Below are positions 10,345-19,430 of a DNA stretch of 64,000 nt, piece after piece (the stretch's first letter is position 1; each line of letters starts with the position of its first letter). Position numbers and translations under genes: made by a program. The DNA is from Halorussus ruber (lineage in GTDB: Archaea > Halobacteriota > Halobacteria > Halobacteriales > Haladaptataceae): positions 124,001-188,000 of the forward strand of contig NZ_SBIT01000007.1 of assembly GCF_004765785.1 (NCBI RefSeq), given 5' to 3'. The notes beneath the pieces were generated by a model. It ran no database searches. It had not been told where the DNA came from and was given only the letters and a program-made list of their open reading frames with translations.

Positions 10345-10531
10345 GGGTGGGATGAAGGGGCCGCCCGGTCGCGGGTCGAAGACCCGTGGTCGTCTCTGTG
10401 AGCCACTATTTCCGCGCGAGCTGTGCGGAGAGCGCGGAAATATCTCACAGAGTGACCGCGACCGGGCGGGGGCTTCAAGAAGACCTCACCACTGTAGCCC
10501 TGCTGTTTACGGCCACAATCACGTCATCATC
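10345..10531 (+). repeat. Structured intergenic repeat family A, copy 1
   Basis: Begins GGGGTGGGATGAAGGGGCCG and ends in CTTCAAGAAGACCTCACC plus a CTGCTGTTTACGGCCACAAT tail. The basal stem CCGCCCGGTCGC pairs perfectly (12 bp) with GCGACCGGGCGG. Inside, CTCTGTGAG pairs with CTCACAGAG and ATTTCCGCGC with GCGCGGAAAT. It lies between two plus-strand genes and points toward sppA; the CTTCAAGAAG motif ends 155 bp before the sppA start. It could be a leader RNA, a mobile hairpin element or a processing site. Confidence 0.75.
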
Positions 10532-10636
10532 AACGACAACGACCACTCGACCGAACACCCCATTCTCACGTAGGCGAAGGCTTAACGGCGCGCCGGTCCT
10601 CAATCGGTGGTATGCGATTCATCGAGGTGAGCGGTC

Positions 10637-11665
10637 GTGGCCGGTAGCTCGCGGGCCGCGCAGGTCGCACAGTTCTTTCTCGTGTTGGTCGGCGTCGCGG
10701 TGGCGGTCGCGCTCGGGTGGATGCTGTTCGTGGTCGTCCCCGAGGGCAACCTCGCGCGACTCCTCGGGGTCGTGCTGGCGGTCCTCGCGGGCGTCGTCGG
10801 GGCGCGAGCGGCCGGAGCCATCGCCTCCTCGCGGTTCGCTGGCTACGACGTGGCCGAGGTCGCCGTCGAGGGGCCGATTACCCGCGACGGCGGCGGAAGC
10901 ACCTTCCCGCCGCGGCCCGGCGGGGCCTCGGCAGACGACGTGGTGGAACAAATCGAGCGCGCCGACGAGGACGCCAACGCTCAGGCGCTCCTGCTGAAGC
11001 TCAACACGCCCGGCGGGCAGGTCGTGCCCAGCGACGACATCCGGGTCGCGGCAGAGCGCTTCGACGGCCCGACGGTCGCCTACGCTACCGACACCTGCGC
11101 CAGCGGGGGCTACTGGATAGCCAGCGGCTGTGACGCCATCTACGCCCGCGACGGGAGCATCGTCGGCTCCATCGGCGTCATCGGCTCGCGGGTCAACGCC
11201 GCGGAGGCCGCCGACAAACTCGGCTTGGAGTACGAGCGCCTCGCGGCGGGCAAGTACAAGGACGCGGGCAACTCGCTCAAGGAGATGACCGAGGACGAGC
11301 GCGCGTACCTCCAGAACCTCATCGACGGCTACTACGACGAGTTCGTCGAGCGCGTGACCGACGGCCGCGAACTCAGCGACGAGCAGGTCCGGGACACCGA
11401 GGCGAAGGTGTATCTCGGCGAGGAGGCCGAGTCCATCGGCCTCGTGGACGAACTCGGCACCAAGCGCGCGGTGAAAGACCGCCTCGCCGCGGACCTCGGC
11501 GTCGAGGAGGTCACGGTCGAGGAGTTCGCACCCGAGCGCAACCTGATGGAGCGCGTCCGCGGCGGGTCCCAATCGGTCGCCTACGCCCTCGGTGCTGGCG
11601 TCGCCAGCGCGTTCACGGGTGAGGACGGTCAGGGCGTGGAGGGCGTCGAGTTCGAACTTCGGTAA
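10637..11665 (+). CDS. sppA: Signal peptide peptidase SppA (S49 serine protease)
   Basis: 342 residues from a GTG at 10637. It degrades residual signal peptides in the membrane. Two hydrophobic helices sit at the N terminus (AQFFLVLVGVAVAVALGWMLF and LLGVVLAVLAGVVGA). The S49 core starts at about residue 75: LLLKLNTPGGQV, then TCASGGYWIAS with catalytic Ser156, GSIGVIGS, and KYKDAG with Lys208. The Ser-Lys spacing of 52 equals that of Bacillus SppA, which supports the dyad. Family A repeat copy 1 lies immediately upstream. Confidence 0.93.
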   Translation: MAGSSRAAQVAQFFLVLVGVAVAVALGWMLFVVVPEGNLARLLGVVLAVLAGVVGARAAGAIASSRFAGYDVAEVAVEGPITRDGGGSTFPPRPGGASADDVVEQIERADEDANAQALLLKLNTPGGQVVPSDDIRVAAERFDGPTVAYATDTCASGGYWIASGCDAIYARDGSIVGSIGVIGSRVNAAEAADKLGLEYERLAAGKYKDAGNSLKEMTEDERAYLQNLIDGYYDEFVERVTDGRELSDEQVRDTEAKVYLGEEAESIGLVDELGTKRAVKDRLAADLGVEEVTVEEFAPERNLMERVRGGSQSVAYALGAGVASAFTGEDGQGVEGVEFELR

Positions 11666-11740
11666 TATAATTCGTTTCTTTAGAAATTATATTATTTTCT
11701 GAGAGTGGTTCTATAATTGTTTAGCACATCTTTACAACAG

Positions 11741-11970
11741 CGGTTCGGCGCGCGCTGGCGCGGCGCTCTTGTGCGCCGCGCCGAACCGCGCGAGGGATGA
11801 GTAGCGCAAGGAGGAGCGACCGGAGGGAGCGACGACTGAGGCTTGCGAGACGCTCCGCGTCTCGCTGATCTGCGAACGTGATTCGCAGACAACGCAATCG
11901 GTTGGGGAGGGTGTGGCCCGCGGCCGCGGTGCGGGGCGGTGACCCCTAGGCTTCGGCAATAGCTAGCTTC
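11741..11970 (+). repeat. Intergenic repeat family B, copy 2
   Basis: Starts CGGTTCGGCGCGCGCTGGCG and ends GGCTTCGGCAATAGCTAGCTTC. The left arm is a long hairpin: CGGTTCGGCGCG pairs with CGCGCCGAACCG around an internal GCGCGGCGC / GCGCCGCGC helix. The GGTTGGGGAGGGTGTGGCCC block and the GCGGTG centre match copies 3 and 4. It lies between the convergent sppA and spt5 genes. Confidence 0.75.
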
Positions 11971-11975
11971 GTCTC

Positions 11976-12123
11976 GATAACCGTCTCGTCACTCACCTCA
12001 CCCTTCTTGATAACCGTCTCGTCACTCACCTCACCCTTCTTGATAACCGTCTCGTCACTCACCTCACTCTTCTCGATAACCGTCTCGTCACTCACCTCAC
12101 CCTTCTCGATAACCGTCTCGCCT
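11976..12123. repeat. 33-bp tandem repeat, about 4.5 copies
   Basis: Units beginning GATAACCGTCTCGTCACTCA start at 11976, 12009, 12042, 12075 and 12108 (the last is partial). The array starts 6 bp after the end of family B copy 2. The minus strand reads as an 11-residue repeat (GEVSDETVIEK), but that frame has no other support and probably reflects a period divisible by three. The array forms the 3' flank of spt5. Confidence 0.85.
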
Positions 12124-12187
12124 CCGAAGAAAACCGACACTACAACTCCCTAGCTACGAGAAAAACCACAAAAACCGCGCTACCCAG

Positions 12188-12625
12188 TTACCGCTCTTCC
12201 GAATCGAGAACCCGAATCTGGTCGCCGCGAACCGTAACCGGAATCGGGACGGTCGCCTCGTACAGTTCGACCGTCACTTGGTCTTTGCCCTCGTCGATGC
12301 GCTGGACCTGCGCCTTCTCGCCCTTGAACGGCCCGGCGATGAGTTCCACGATGTCCCCCTCGGCGATGCCCTCCACGTCGGGCGTCGGCGACAGGAAGTG
12401 TTCCACCTCGGAGATGTCGCTCTTGCCCGGCACCATGCTCCGAGCGTGGGGAATCTCCTCCAGAACGCGGGTGATGACCGCGTCGTTGTCGGCCTCGACC
12501 ATCACGTAGCTCGTCAGCGAGTCGGGCGCGAGGACGGCGTGAATCTCCGGCTCCTCGCGGTTGATGATCATGTCCGCGACGGTGCGCTCCTGACTTGCGG
12601 TCGTCTTGACTGCGTACATTCCCAT
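12188..12625 (-). CDS. spt5: Transcription elongation factor Spt5 (NusG)
   Basis: 145 residues. It forms the Spt4/5 clamp on RNA polymerase. The N-terminal NGN domain runs from MYAVKTTASQE to about residue 85 and includes the HAVLAPDSLTSYVMVEA segment; the C-terminal KOW domain holds EGDIVELIAGPFKGEKAQV. The length is standard for archaea. The start codon lies 10 bp after the secE stop on the same strand, giving the conserved secE-spt5 unit. Confidence 0.96.
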   Translation of the reverse strand: MGMYAVKTTASQERTVADMIINREEPEIHAVLAPDSLTSYVMVEADNDAVITRVLEEIPHARSMVPGKSDISEVEHFLSPTPDVEGIAEGDIVELIAGPFKGEKAQVQRIDEGKDQVTVELYEATVPIPVTVRGDQIRVLDSEER

Positions 12626-12635
12626 TTTGCGTCAC

Positions 12636-12803
12636 CTACGTTGGGATGAAACTCATGATGGCGAAGATGATAAAGCCGAGCAGGCCGACGAGGATGATTC
12701 CCGCACCCGCGATCTTCGAAATCTTCGAGAACTCCTCCCAAGAGGGCGTGCTGGCGAGCTTCAGCACTCGGATGTACGACGAGAGGTCTAACTTGACGTC
12801 CAT
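12636..12803 (-). CDS. secE: Preprotein translocase subunit SecE
   Basis: 55 residues (MDVKLDLSSYIRVLKLASTP at the start). It is the small essential subunit of the SecYE(beta) channel. An amphipathic cytosolic helix (RVLKLASTPSWEEFSKISKI) carries the PS-W-EEF motif that packs on SecY, followed by one membrane helix (AGIILVGLLGFIIFAIMSFI) ending in PT. The next gene is spt5, 10 bp away. In most haloarchaea ftsZ1 directly precedes secE; here 574 bp containing a family A repeat separate them. Confidence 0.94.
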   Translation of the reverse strand: MDVKLDLSSYIRVLKLASTPSWEEFSKISKIAGAGIILVGLLGFIIFAIMSFIPT

Positions 12804-12904
12804 GTTATCGGGGCTTAGAGAGCGTCCTTTCTATATCTATTGCTATCGACGCGGTAGTTGGGGTGTGTGACGGGGTGGCTTTTGGTCTTCTTTTTCGAGT
12901 TCGT

Positions 12905-13164
12905 CTCGATGTGGTTGTGGCCGCGAACACCAGAACTGCCGTGGTGATGTCCTCTTGAAGTCCCCGCCCGGTCGCTTCGTCTTGACGTGATTGTGACCGC
13001 AAACAGCAGAACTGCCGTGGTGATGTCTTCTTGAAGCCCCCGCCCGGCGGCGGTGGCCGGGCCGACATATCTGCGGCTCTCAGCAACGCCCGCCGCAGAT
13101 AGGGGTCGGCCAGACGACCACGGGGCCTGACGGCCCGCGACCGGGCGGCCCCTTCATCCCACCC
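12905..13164 (-). repeat. Structured intergenic repeat family A, copy 2 (with partial second tail)
   Basis: On the minus strand it reads GGGTGGGATGAAGGGGCCGCC, then a variable arm (CCTATCTGCGGC pairing with GCCGCAGATATG), then GGGCGGGGGCTTCAAGAAGA. The tail CATCACCACGGCAGTTCTGC plus TGTTTGCGGTCACAATCACG is followed by a second partial unit (ACCGGGCGGGGACTTCAAGA) with the same tail, so part of the element is duplicated. It lies between ftsZ1 and secE, oriented with them; the nearer CTTCAAGA motif is 148 bp from the secE start. Confidence 0.75.
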
Positions 13165-13377
13165 GTGATGATTGATTCGCCGAGCGTTCGCTGGTGGTTG
13201 TTCCGCCGAGCGTTCGCTGGTGGTTGTTCTGCCGAGCGCAACCCGTCGGTTGGTCGGTCGTCACGACACAGCGCCGAAATCGGCTCTCGAATAAAAATCG
13301 CTACAGCTATCGCTCCCGAACCAGCGAACGAGGAGGGAGGCGGGGCAGGGCGGGCCGAGGAGGCCGAGCGGACTGGA

Positions 13378-14523
13378 CTACTCCACGTAGTCGATATCTT
13401 GCAGTCGCTTGTTGGCCTTGGCCTGCTGGGCCTCGTTGCGGCCGTAAATCTGGGGCGACTCGACGCCGGTCACGACGATCATCGTGCGCATCTCGCCGTC
13501 GAGTTCCTCGTCGATGGAGGTCCCCCAGATGATGCGGGCGTCGGGGTCGATGCGGTCGTAGATTTCTTCGACTACGCCTTCGGCCTCCTCGATGGACATG
13601 TCGTTGCCGCCGGTGACGTTGACCAGCGCGGAGTTCGCGCCGGAGATGTCCACGTCCAGCAGGGGCGACCGGAGCGCGGACTTGACCGAGTCCTGGGCCT
13701 TGGCGTCGGAATCGCTCTCGCCGAGGCCGATCATCGCCACGCCGCCTTTCTCCATGACGGTGCGAACGTCGGCGAAGTCCAGATTCACGAGGCCGGGCTT
13801 GGTGATGAGTTCCGTGATTCCCTTGACCGAGCGCATCAGGACCTCGTCGGCCACCTTGAACGCCTGTCGGACCGGAAGCTTGCCCACCGAGTCGAGCAGG
13901 CGGTCGTTGGGCACGACGATGACCGTGTCGGAAACGTCGCGCAGGCGCTCCAGACCGGCCTCGGCGTTGGTCCGGCGGACCTCGCCCTCCGCGGTAAAGG
14001 GCGTCGTGACGATGGAGATAGTCAGCGCGCCGGACTCGCGGGCGGCCTTGGCGACCACCGGGGCCGAACCGGTGCCCGTCCCACCGCCGAGTCCGGCGGT
14101 GACGAACACCATGTCCGAGCCTTGGATGGCGTCGTAAATTTCTTCCTGACTTTCGAGGGCGGCCTCCTCGCCGACCTGCGGGAGCGAGCCAGCGCCCCGG
14201 CCTTGGGTCTTCTGCTCGCCCATCAGAATCTTGGTGTCGGCCTCGATTTCCACGAGGTGCTGTACGTCGGTGTTCGCCGCCACGAGCTTCGCGCCGTGGA
14301 TGCCCTCCTCGGCCATGCGGTTGACGGTGTTACCGCCAGCACCGCCACAGCCGACGACCGTGATGTCGGTCTGGAGGTCTTGGAGTACGTCTTTGAGTTC
14401 CTCGTCGGTCATCGTCCCCGAGGCGTTCGCGGCCTGCGACTTCGCCCCGGCCCCCGAACTGGCCTGTCGGGAGTCCTGTCCCCCCTCGGCTTCCTCGATG
14501 GCGTCTTCGACTAGCGAGTCCAT
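13378..14523 (-). CDS. ftsZ1: Cell division GTPase FtsZ1
   Basis: 381 residues. A tubulin-family GTPase; in haloarchaea FtsZ1 and FtsZ2 act together in ring assembly and constriction. An acidic N-terminal tail of about 50 residues precedes [15 protein letters not shown]. The tubulin signature [14 protein letters not shown] and the T7-loop region [12 protein letters not shown] are intact. The FtsZ1 assignment rests on synteny with secE-spt5 and the ending [13 protein letters not shown]; FtsZ2 has a different tail. The upstream neighbour on the same strand is dtdA. Confidence 0.94.
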   Translation of the reverse strand: MDSLVEDAIEEAEGGQDSRQASSGAGAKSQAANASGTMTDEELKDVLQDLQTDITVVGCGGAGGNTVNRMAEEGIHGAKLVAANTDVQHLVEIEADTKILMGEQKTQGRGAGSLPQVGEEAALESQEEIYDAIQGSDMVFVTAGLGGGTGTGSAPVVAKAARESGALTISIVTTPFTAEGEVRRTNAEAGLERLRDVSDTVIVVPNDRLLDSVGKLPVRQAFKVADEVLMRSVKGITELITKPGLVNLDFADVRTVMEKGGVAMIGLGESDSDAKAQDSVKSALRSPLLDVDISGANSALVNVTGGNDMSIEEAEGVVEEIYDRIDPDARIIWGTSIDEELDGEMRTMIVVTGVESPQIYGRNEAQQAKANKRLQDIDYVE

Positions 14524-14621
14524 GCTGAAGTTGCCTTGAGAACGGAGCTTAATTATCTTTCCCCTCTATGTCGGACGAATGTCTGACATTCGGTGACATT
14601 TAGCGCGTCAGACGGCCGAAA

Positions 14622-15998
14622 TTAGATCTCGAACCGGCGAACTCGCTCCGACTGAACCGTCTCCGGGTCGATTTCTTTGCCATCGACCGTGACGGATTGG
14701 CCCGCCGAGAGCTTGCCGAAGGCCGGTCCCTCCTCGACTCCCAAAGTACGCGCTTTCTCGGGGTCGAACGTCACTTCGCGGGCCACGACTGCGCCCTCCT
14801 CGCGCGCCACGGAGTCGTACTTCTCGCCCAGCAAGTCCGCCAAATCAGCGACCAGCGCCTCGCGGTCGTCCGGCCCGCGGACCGCGGCCCGACCCGCGGC
14901 CCGGGTCCCGCTCTGCTCGGTCTCGAACGCGACGGTGTGGGACGCGACCGCCTCGCGGGTCTCCTCGGCGTCGATGCCCTGGACCTCCACGAGGAGGTCG
15001 TCGGGAAGCGAGACGATTTCGTACTCGCCCGAATCGGCTTCGTACTCGCCCGAATCGCCCTCGGACCCTGCGGCGTGGTCGCCGAAGCGCAGGCCCGACG
15101 AAATCGGAGCGAGGTCAGATTCGAGGTTCTCCACGAGGTCGAGGGCGACGCCGGTCGTCTCGCGGACCCACGTCTCGCCCACCACGTCGTAGCCCAGTTC
15201 ACGAATCACCGATTTCAGTTCCGGATACTCGCCCTCCACGACCGCGCGCTCGGCTCGACTCTCCTCGAAGGCCCGGCGAATCACCTCCCGATTCTGCTCG
15301 GGTGACCCCATCGCGTCCAGTACCCAGTCGGCCGCGATGTGGCCGACCGCCCAGTCGGTCTCGCGCTCGATGCGAGTGAACCGCGGGACGTAGTGGCCCC
15401 CGCCGAAGCCGACGATTTGGCGCTCGCGGTGCGCTTGCACTCCCTCCAAGTCGAGGATACCTCGGGCGACTGCTCGCGCTCCCTCGGGGTCCTCCCACTC
15501 GGACTCGGCGCTCCCCAACTCGGCGAACAGCGAGGGGACGCCGACTTCCGAGGGGCCGTGGTGGGTACACTCCATCCCGACCTCGTAGGACTCGGGGGCG
15601 TACTCCTCGAAGGCTTCGAGGAGCCGAGCGTGAGCGTTGGGGCAGGTCTCGGCGAGGCCGCCCTCGGTGCCGCCGTACTCGGCGGGACCGAAGTTGCCCG
15701 TGAAGTGGGCCGTCAGCAGGGGGCCGGTGTCTCCGGAGTGCCGCGAGGCGAACACGAGCAGGTCGGGGTCCTCGGAGTGGCCGGTCGAATCGCGGAACGG
15801 TTCGGCCGCGTCCTCGATTTCGAGGTGGAGTGCGTCGAACTCCCGCAACTCGAATCCCTCTCGAACGTAGACCGTGCCGCCGCCCTCGGCGTCGGGTCGG
15901 GAGTCGTCCTCGCGGGTCTCCCAGTCGGCGAGGTCCAACAGGTGGTCGCCGATGTGAACCGAGGCCGAGTCGGCGCTGCTGACGACGATGGCAATCAC
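14622..15998 (-). CDS. dtdA: D-aminoacyl-tRNA deacylase (archaeal DTD2/GEK type)
   Basis: 458 residues. It hydrolyses D-aminoacyl-tRNA and so protects translation. Typical motifs: LLVFASRHSGDTGPLLTAHFTG, GMECTHHGPSEVGVPS and IVGFGGGHYVPRFT, the last two being metal-binding. The catalytic core of about 280 residues is followed by a C-terminal extension of about 180 residues seen in haloarchaeal members. A 7-residue tandem duplication (YEADSGE YEIVS) lies at about residues 325-340. It precedes ftsZ1 by 98 bp on the same strand. Confidence 0.92.
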   Translation of the reverse strand: MIAIVVSSADSASVHIGDHLLDLADWETREDDSRPDAEGGGTVYVREGFELREFDALHLEIEDAAEPFRDSTGHSEDPDLLVFASRHSGDTGPLLTAHFTGNFGPAEYGGTEGGLAETCPNAHARLLEAFEEYAPESYEVGMECTHHGPSEVGVPSLFAELGSAESEWEDPEGARAVARGILDLEGVQAHRERQIVGFGGGHYVPRFTRIERETDWAVGHIAADWVLDAMGSPEQNREVIRRAFEESRAERAVVEGEYPELKSVIRELGYDVVGETWVRETTGVALDLVENLESDLAPISSGLRFGDHAAGSEGDSGEYEADSGEYEIVSLPDDLLVEVQGIDAEETREAVASHTVAFETEQSGTRAAGRAAVRGPDDREALVADLADLLGEKYDSVAREEGAVVAREVTFDPEKARTLGVEEGPAFGKLSAGQSVTVDGKEIDPETVQSERVRRFEI

Positions 15999-16060
15999 GC
16001 TCGAACCTACGGCACGACCGGAAGAAAAGCGCGTCGAAGAAGGGGTCGTCGGAATCGGTC

Positions 16061-16108
16061 GGCGGTCGGCAGTCGGCGGTTGGCAGTCGGCGGTCGGCGG
16101 TCAGTCGG
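16061..16108. repeat. GTCGGCGGTC-type simple repeat
   Basis: Between the dtdA start and the exchanger stop, GTCGGCGG/GTCGGCAG/TTGGCAG units repeat for about 48 bp and run slightly into the end of the exchanger gene. Replication slippage is the likely origin. Confidence 0.5.
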
Positions 16109-17444
16109 CGTGTTCCGCGTGGCTCGACTGGCCGCCCATGGCTTCGCGGGCGGTCGAAATCGTCCGACCGAACAGCGCGCGGACCTCCCTGCGGCGCTGG
16201 AAGAACAGCACCGCGCCGAGGACGAGGTAGACGACCGTGTAGGCGTAGAGGATGAGGAGACTCAGCTCGTGGGCCTGCGCGTCGGCCATCGTCTGGATGA
16301 CGTAGAACTCCGCGATAATCTGGGTGGCGAACAGCACCAGCAGGGCGATTGCCTCGCGGACGCTAATCTCGAAGTTAGACAGGATGGCGATGGCGAAGAA
16401 GCTCTGTGCCGCGGTAATCCAGATTTCGGCCTGCTGCTTCTCGTCGAAGGGGAGCGCGCCGATTTGGCCCGAGGCGATGGAGTAGACGACCGCGAGCGTC
16501 CCGATGAGCAGGGTCCACTGGTTGAGCTTCGAGGAGATGAGCGCGTTGAACCCGGCAGTCGAGCGCGCCTTGTTGACCAGATAGGCGACGACGATGAGTT
16601 CCGGCGACTCGGAGGCCAGCGGTGCGATCCACTGAATCATGAAGAACGCCGGGACGCCGATGGCCTTCCCGAGCGATTCGAGTCCGTGGGCGAAGGGGTG
16701 GACCGCAGTGTAAATCATGAAGCCCGAGTAGCCGAACAGAAAGAGGACCGAGGCGATTCGCGGTCCCTTCGAGTACGACTGGAAGTAGGCGGGGACCCCG
16801 ACCTGTTCGTCGGTCTCATCGACTTCGCCCCGGATGATGATGGCGATGTAGGTCACGTAGAGGCCGACGAGGACGACGGTGTCGAGCATGCCGATACCGC
16901 CGCCGAGCGGGACGAAGAACGCGAACGCGGTCGCCGCCAGCAGGAAGGCGATTTCGGTGGCGATGTCGTGGTCGAGTTCGACGTTGCTGGTGAGGAACCC
17001 GGACTCTTTGCTCACGGCAGTATCAGACGAGCTCCCCGCGCGATAGACCGTGAACAGCGCAATCGCGGACCAGCCCAGACCGATGAGGATGCGGTTCGCG
17101 CCGGTCATGTTGGCGACTGCGAGGTTCGCGGCTTCGGCACCGCGTGCTGTGCCAGCGTTCGCGCCTGCTGTCCACGCATAGAGCGCGTCGACGGCGTACT
17201 CCGGTGCCACCGCGAGGACCGCGAGAACGGCCAGCGCGAAGGCGCGAGGCACATCCTCCTCGGCGGTCTCGGCACCCCACGCGAGCATGAAGGAGGCACC
17301 GAGGACGGCCACGCCGGTGATTGCGACCGTCTGGAGGTGGCTCAGACCGGGCGTGCCGCCCGTCGCCCAGACGAACAGCCACGGGAGCGTGAGCGCCGTC
17401 GTCGCGCCGACTGCGGCAAGAGGATGACGTAAACGACCCAACAT
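16101..17444 (-). CDS. Sodium/calcium exchanger-family membrane protein
   Basis: 447 residues with about 11 hydrophobic segments. The two inverted alpha-repeats of the CaCA superfamily are recognisable as LAVAPEYAVDALYAW in the first half and QWIAPLASESPELIVVAYL in the second, each with an acidic residue in a conserved position. The divergence from YrbG suggests a haloarchaeal subgroup, so the ion is uncertain (Ca2+ or Na+ most likely). The next gene upstream on the same strand is a second exchanger, so the pair may be co-transcribed. Confidence 0.85.
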   Translation of the reverse strand: MLGRLRHPLAAVGATTALTLPWLFVWATGGTPGLSHLQTVAITGVAVLGASFMLAWGAETAEEDVPRAFALAVLAVLAVAPEYAVDALYAWTAGANAGTARGAEAANLAVANMTGANRILIGLGWSAIALFTVYRAGSSSDTAVSKESGFLTSNVELDHDIATEIAFLLAATAFAFFVPLGGGIGMLDTVVLVGLYVTYIAIIIRGEVDETDEQVGVPAYFQSYSKGPRIASVLFLFGYSGFMIYTAVHPFAHGLESLGKAIGVPAFFMIQWIAPLASESPELIVVAYLVNKARSTAGFNALISSKLNQWTLLIGTLAVVYSIASGQIGALPFDEKQQAEIWITAAQSFFAIAILSNFEISVREAIALLVLFATQIIAEFYVIQTMADAQAHELSLLILYAYTVVYLVLGAVLFFQRRREVRALFGRTISTAREAMGGQSSHAEHAD

Positions 17445-17491
17445 TCTGCCAGAGGATAGCTCACCCCAGCAAGTAGGTCTTGCGTTATGCC

Positions 17492-18469
17492 TCAGGGTAG
17501 CAGGAAGTAGACGAACCCGCCGTAGGCCGCGACGAGCGCGACGCCGCTCGGACGCGAGATGTCGCGGCCGAGGGCCATCAGCGCAATCGCACCGACGGTG
17601 AACGCTATCATCACCGGGAAGTGGAAGGTCTGGACGCTCGTGTTCACCGAGAGGGGATTGACCACCGCGAGGAGTCCGATGACCGCGAGGACGTTGTAGA
17701 TGTTCGACCCGACGACGTTGCCGATGCTGAACTCGGCCTCGTCGCGGAGCGAACTCACCAGCGAAGTCGCCAGTTCCGGGAGCGACGTGCCGAACGCGAT
17801 GATGGTGATACCGATGAAGAGGTCACCGAAGCCGAACGACCGCAGGAGGCCCGTCCCGCCCTGCACGAGGCCGACCGACCCGCCCAGAAGGCAGAGTCCC
17901 GCGCCAGCCAGCACGGCGAGCTGTCGGGCGCTCACCGACCCCTCGTCCGACTCGACCTGCATCTCGTCGGGGAGGACCTCCTCGTCCGCCGACCAGGAGT
18001 TGTAGATCATGTACCCGGTGAAGACGGCCAACAGCGCGAGGAGTCCGACGCCGTCGAACTGCCCGAGTCGCCCGTCGCTCCCGAGGACGATGAGCAGGAC
18101 TGCGGCCGCGAGCATGAACGGGCCGTGTCGCCAGAGAATCTTCGAATCGACCGAGAGCGGGCTGACCATCGCCGACGCGCCGAGGACCAACCCGATGTTG
18201 GCGATGTTCGACCCGATGATGTTGCCCAGTCCGATGTCCCCCGAGATGCCGATGCCGCCGACCATACTGACGAACAGTTCGGGCGCAGTCGTCGAGAACG
18301 CGACGATGGTGACGCCGACCGTCGCGGGGTTGATGCCGTAGCCGACGGCCAGCGACGACGCGCTGTCTACCAGCAACTCCGCGCCGAGATACAGGAGGAG
18401 AATTCCTCCGACGAGATATATCGTATCAACCGAAACCAATGAACTAGCTAACGCTTGAAGCGGTATCAT
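17492..18469 (-). CDS. Calcium/sodium antiporter (YrbG-like CaCA family)
   Basis: 325 residues from the ATG giving [10 protein letters not shown]; the longer frame adds a hydrophilic N terminus that would be odd before the first helix. Ten membrane helices with the two CaCA alpha-repeats: [18 protein letters not shown] with [14 protein letters not shown], and [17 protein letters not shown] with [11 protein letters not shown]. Both catalytic glutamates (in APEL and LPEL) are present. An acidic cytosolic loop ([17 protein letters not shown]) separates the halves. It is divergent from aroE. Confidence 0.92.
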   Translation of the reverse strand: MIPLQALASSLVSVDTIYLVGGILLLYLGAELLVDSASSLAVGYGINPATVGVTIVAFSTTAPELFVSMVGGIGISGDIGLGNIIGSNIANIGLVLGASAMVSPLSVDSKILWRHGPFMLAAAVLLIVLGSDGRLGQFDGVGLLALLAVFTGYMIYNSWSADEEVLPDEMQVESDEGSVSARQLAVLAGAGLCLLGGSVGLVQGGTGLLRSFGFGDLFIGITIIAFGTSLPELATSLVSSLRDEAEFSIGNVVGSNIYNVLAVIGLLAVVNPLSVNTSVQTFHFPVMIAFTVGAIALMALGRDISRPSGVALVAAYGGFVYFLLP

Positions 18470-18593
18470 CTGTCCTATACTGCCGACCGAATCGGAGGAC
18501 CATGATAAGTATTTGGATAATTCCAGATTTCGAGAACCGGTCACCCGGTCCCGAAACCAACCAGTTAACCCGAGGGCGGACCATCAATCGGGC

Positions 18594-19403
18594 ATGGACG
18601 TGTTCGGACTCCTCGGAAATCCGGTCGGTCACTCGCTGTCGCCGCCGATGCACGAGGCGGCCTACGACGAACTCGGGATGGACGCTCGGTACGTCACCTT
18701 CGAACCGGACCCCGACGACCTCGGCCGAGCAATCGAGGGCGCGGCCGCACTCGGAATCTCGGGCCTGAACGTCACGATTCCGTTCAAAGAGGACGCCCTC
18801 GACCACGTCGACCCCGACGACCTCGCGGCCCGAATCGGCGCGGTCAACACCATCGACTTCTCCGGCGACGAGGAGAAGCCCCCCACCGGCCACAATACCG
18901 ACGCGGCGGGTGTCCGCCGGTCGTTCGCCCACCACGACGTGACCCTCGCGGGGAAGGACGCGGTCGTCGTCGGCGCTGGCGGGGCGGCCCGGGCGGCGGC
19001 GTTCGCGCTCGCCGACGCCGGGGCGGCGGTCCACATCGCCAACCGGACGGTCGAGCGCGCCGAGCGACTCGCGGACGACCTGAAAGGTTCGACCGCGGGC
19101 GGCCTCGCCTCGCTGGAGTCGCACGTCTCCGACGCCGAGGTGCTGGTCAACGCCACGAGCGTCGGCATGGAGGAGGACGTGTCGCCGGTCCCGGCCGAGG
19201 CGCTCCACGCCGACCTCGCGGTGCTGGACGCGGTCTACCGCCCGCTCGACACGCGACTCCTCCGCGAGGCCCGCGAGCGAGGCGCGACCACCATCGACGG
19301 CGCGTGGATGCTTTTGTATCAGGGAGTGGAAGCTTTCGAGCGCTGGACTGGTCGAGACGCCCCCGTGAGCGCGATGAACGAGGCGCTTCGGGCACGGCTT
19401 TAA
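18594..19403 (+). CDS. aroE: Shikimate 5-dehydrogenase
   Basis: 269 residues from the ATG giving [10 protein letters not shown]; the in-frame upstream extension is not conserved in character. It reduces 3-dehydroshikimate with [15 protein letters not shown] binds shikimate, [11 protein letters not shown] carries the catalytic lysine, GAVNTI follows, [13 protein letters not shown] is the dinucleotide loop and IANRT the NADP phosphate site. DAVYRPLDT and [12 protein letters not shown] close the fold. It completes the aromatic set with ADH synthase and trpCBA. Confidence 0.96.
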   Translation: MDVFGLLGNPVGHSLSPPMHEAAYDELGMDARYVTFEPDPDDLGRAIEGAAALGISGLNVTIPFKEDALDHVDPDDLAARIGAVNTIDFSGDEEKPPTGHNTDAAGVRRSFAHHDVTLAGKDAVVVGAGGAARAAAFALADAGAAVHIANRTVERAERLADDLKGSTAGGLASLESHVSDAEVLVNATSVGMEEDVSPVPAEALHADLAVLDAVYRPLDTRLLREARERGATTIDGAWMLLYQGVEAFERWTGRDAPVSAMNEALRARL

Positions 19404-19430
19404 GTGGCGCGGCCGTCTACTGTCGCGCAA

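Noticed and set aside
10352-10573. Small frame starting MKGPPGR inside family A
   Set aside because: The same frame start appears wherever GGATGAAGGGGCCGCCCGG occurs, yet the continuations are unrelated; the conserved feature is the base-paired stem, not a peptide.
6672-12123. Tandem arrays as possible CRISPR
   Set aside because: Units are contiguous with no unique spacers, and no cas genes are present anywhere in the window.
11946-12140. Minus-strand frame with 11-residue repeats (GEVSDETVIEK)
   Set aside because: It is produced by the 33-bp array, whose period is a multiple of three; it runs into a repeat element and has no promoter or homologue.
12805-13086. Minus-strand 93-codon frame between secE and ftsZ1
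   Set aside because: It lies entirely in the family A repeat and its tail duplicates; composition is set by the repeat.
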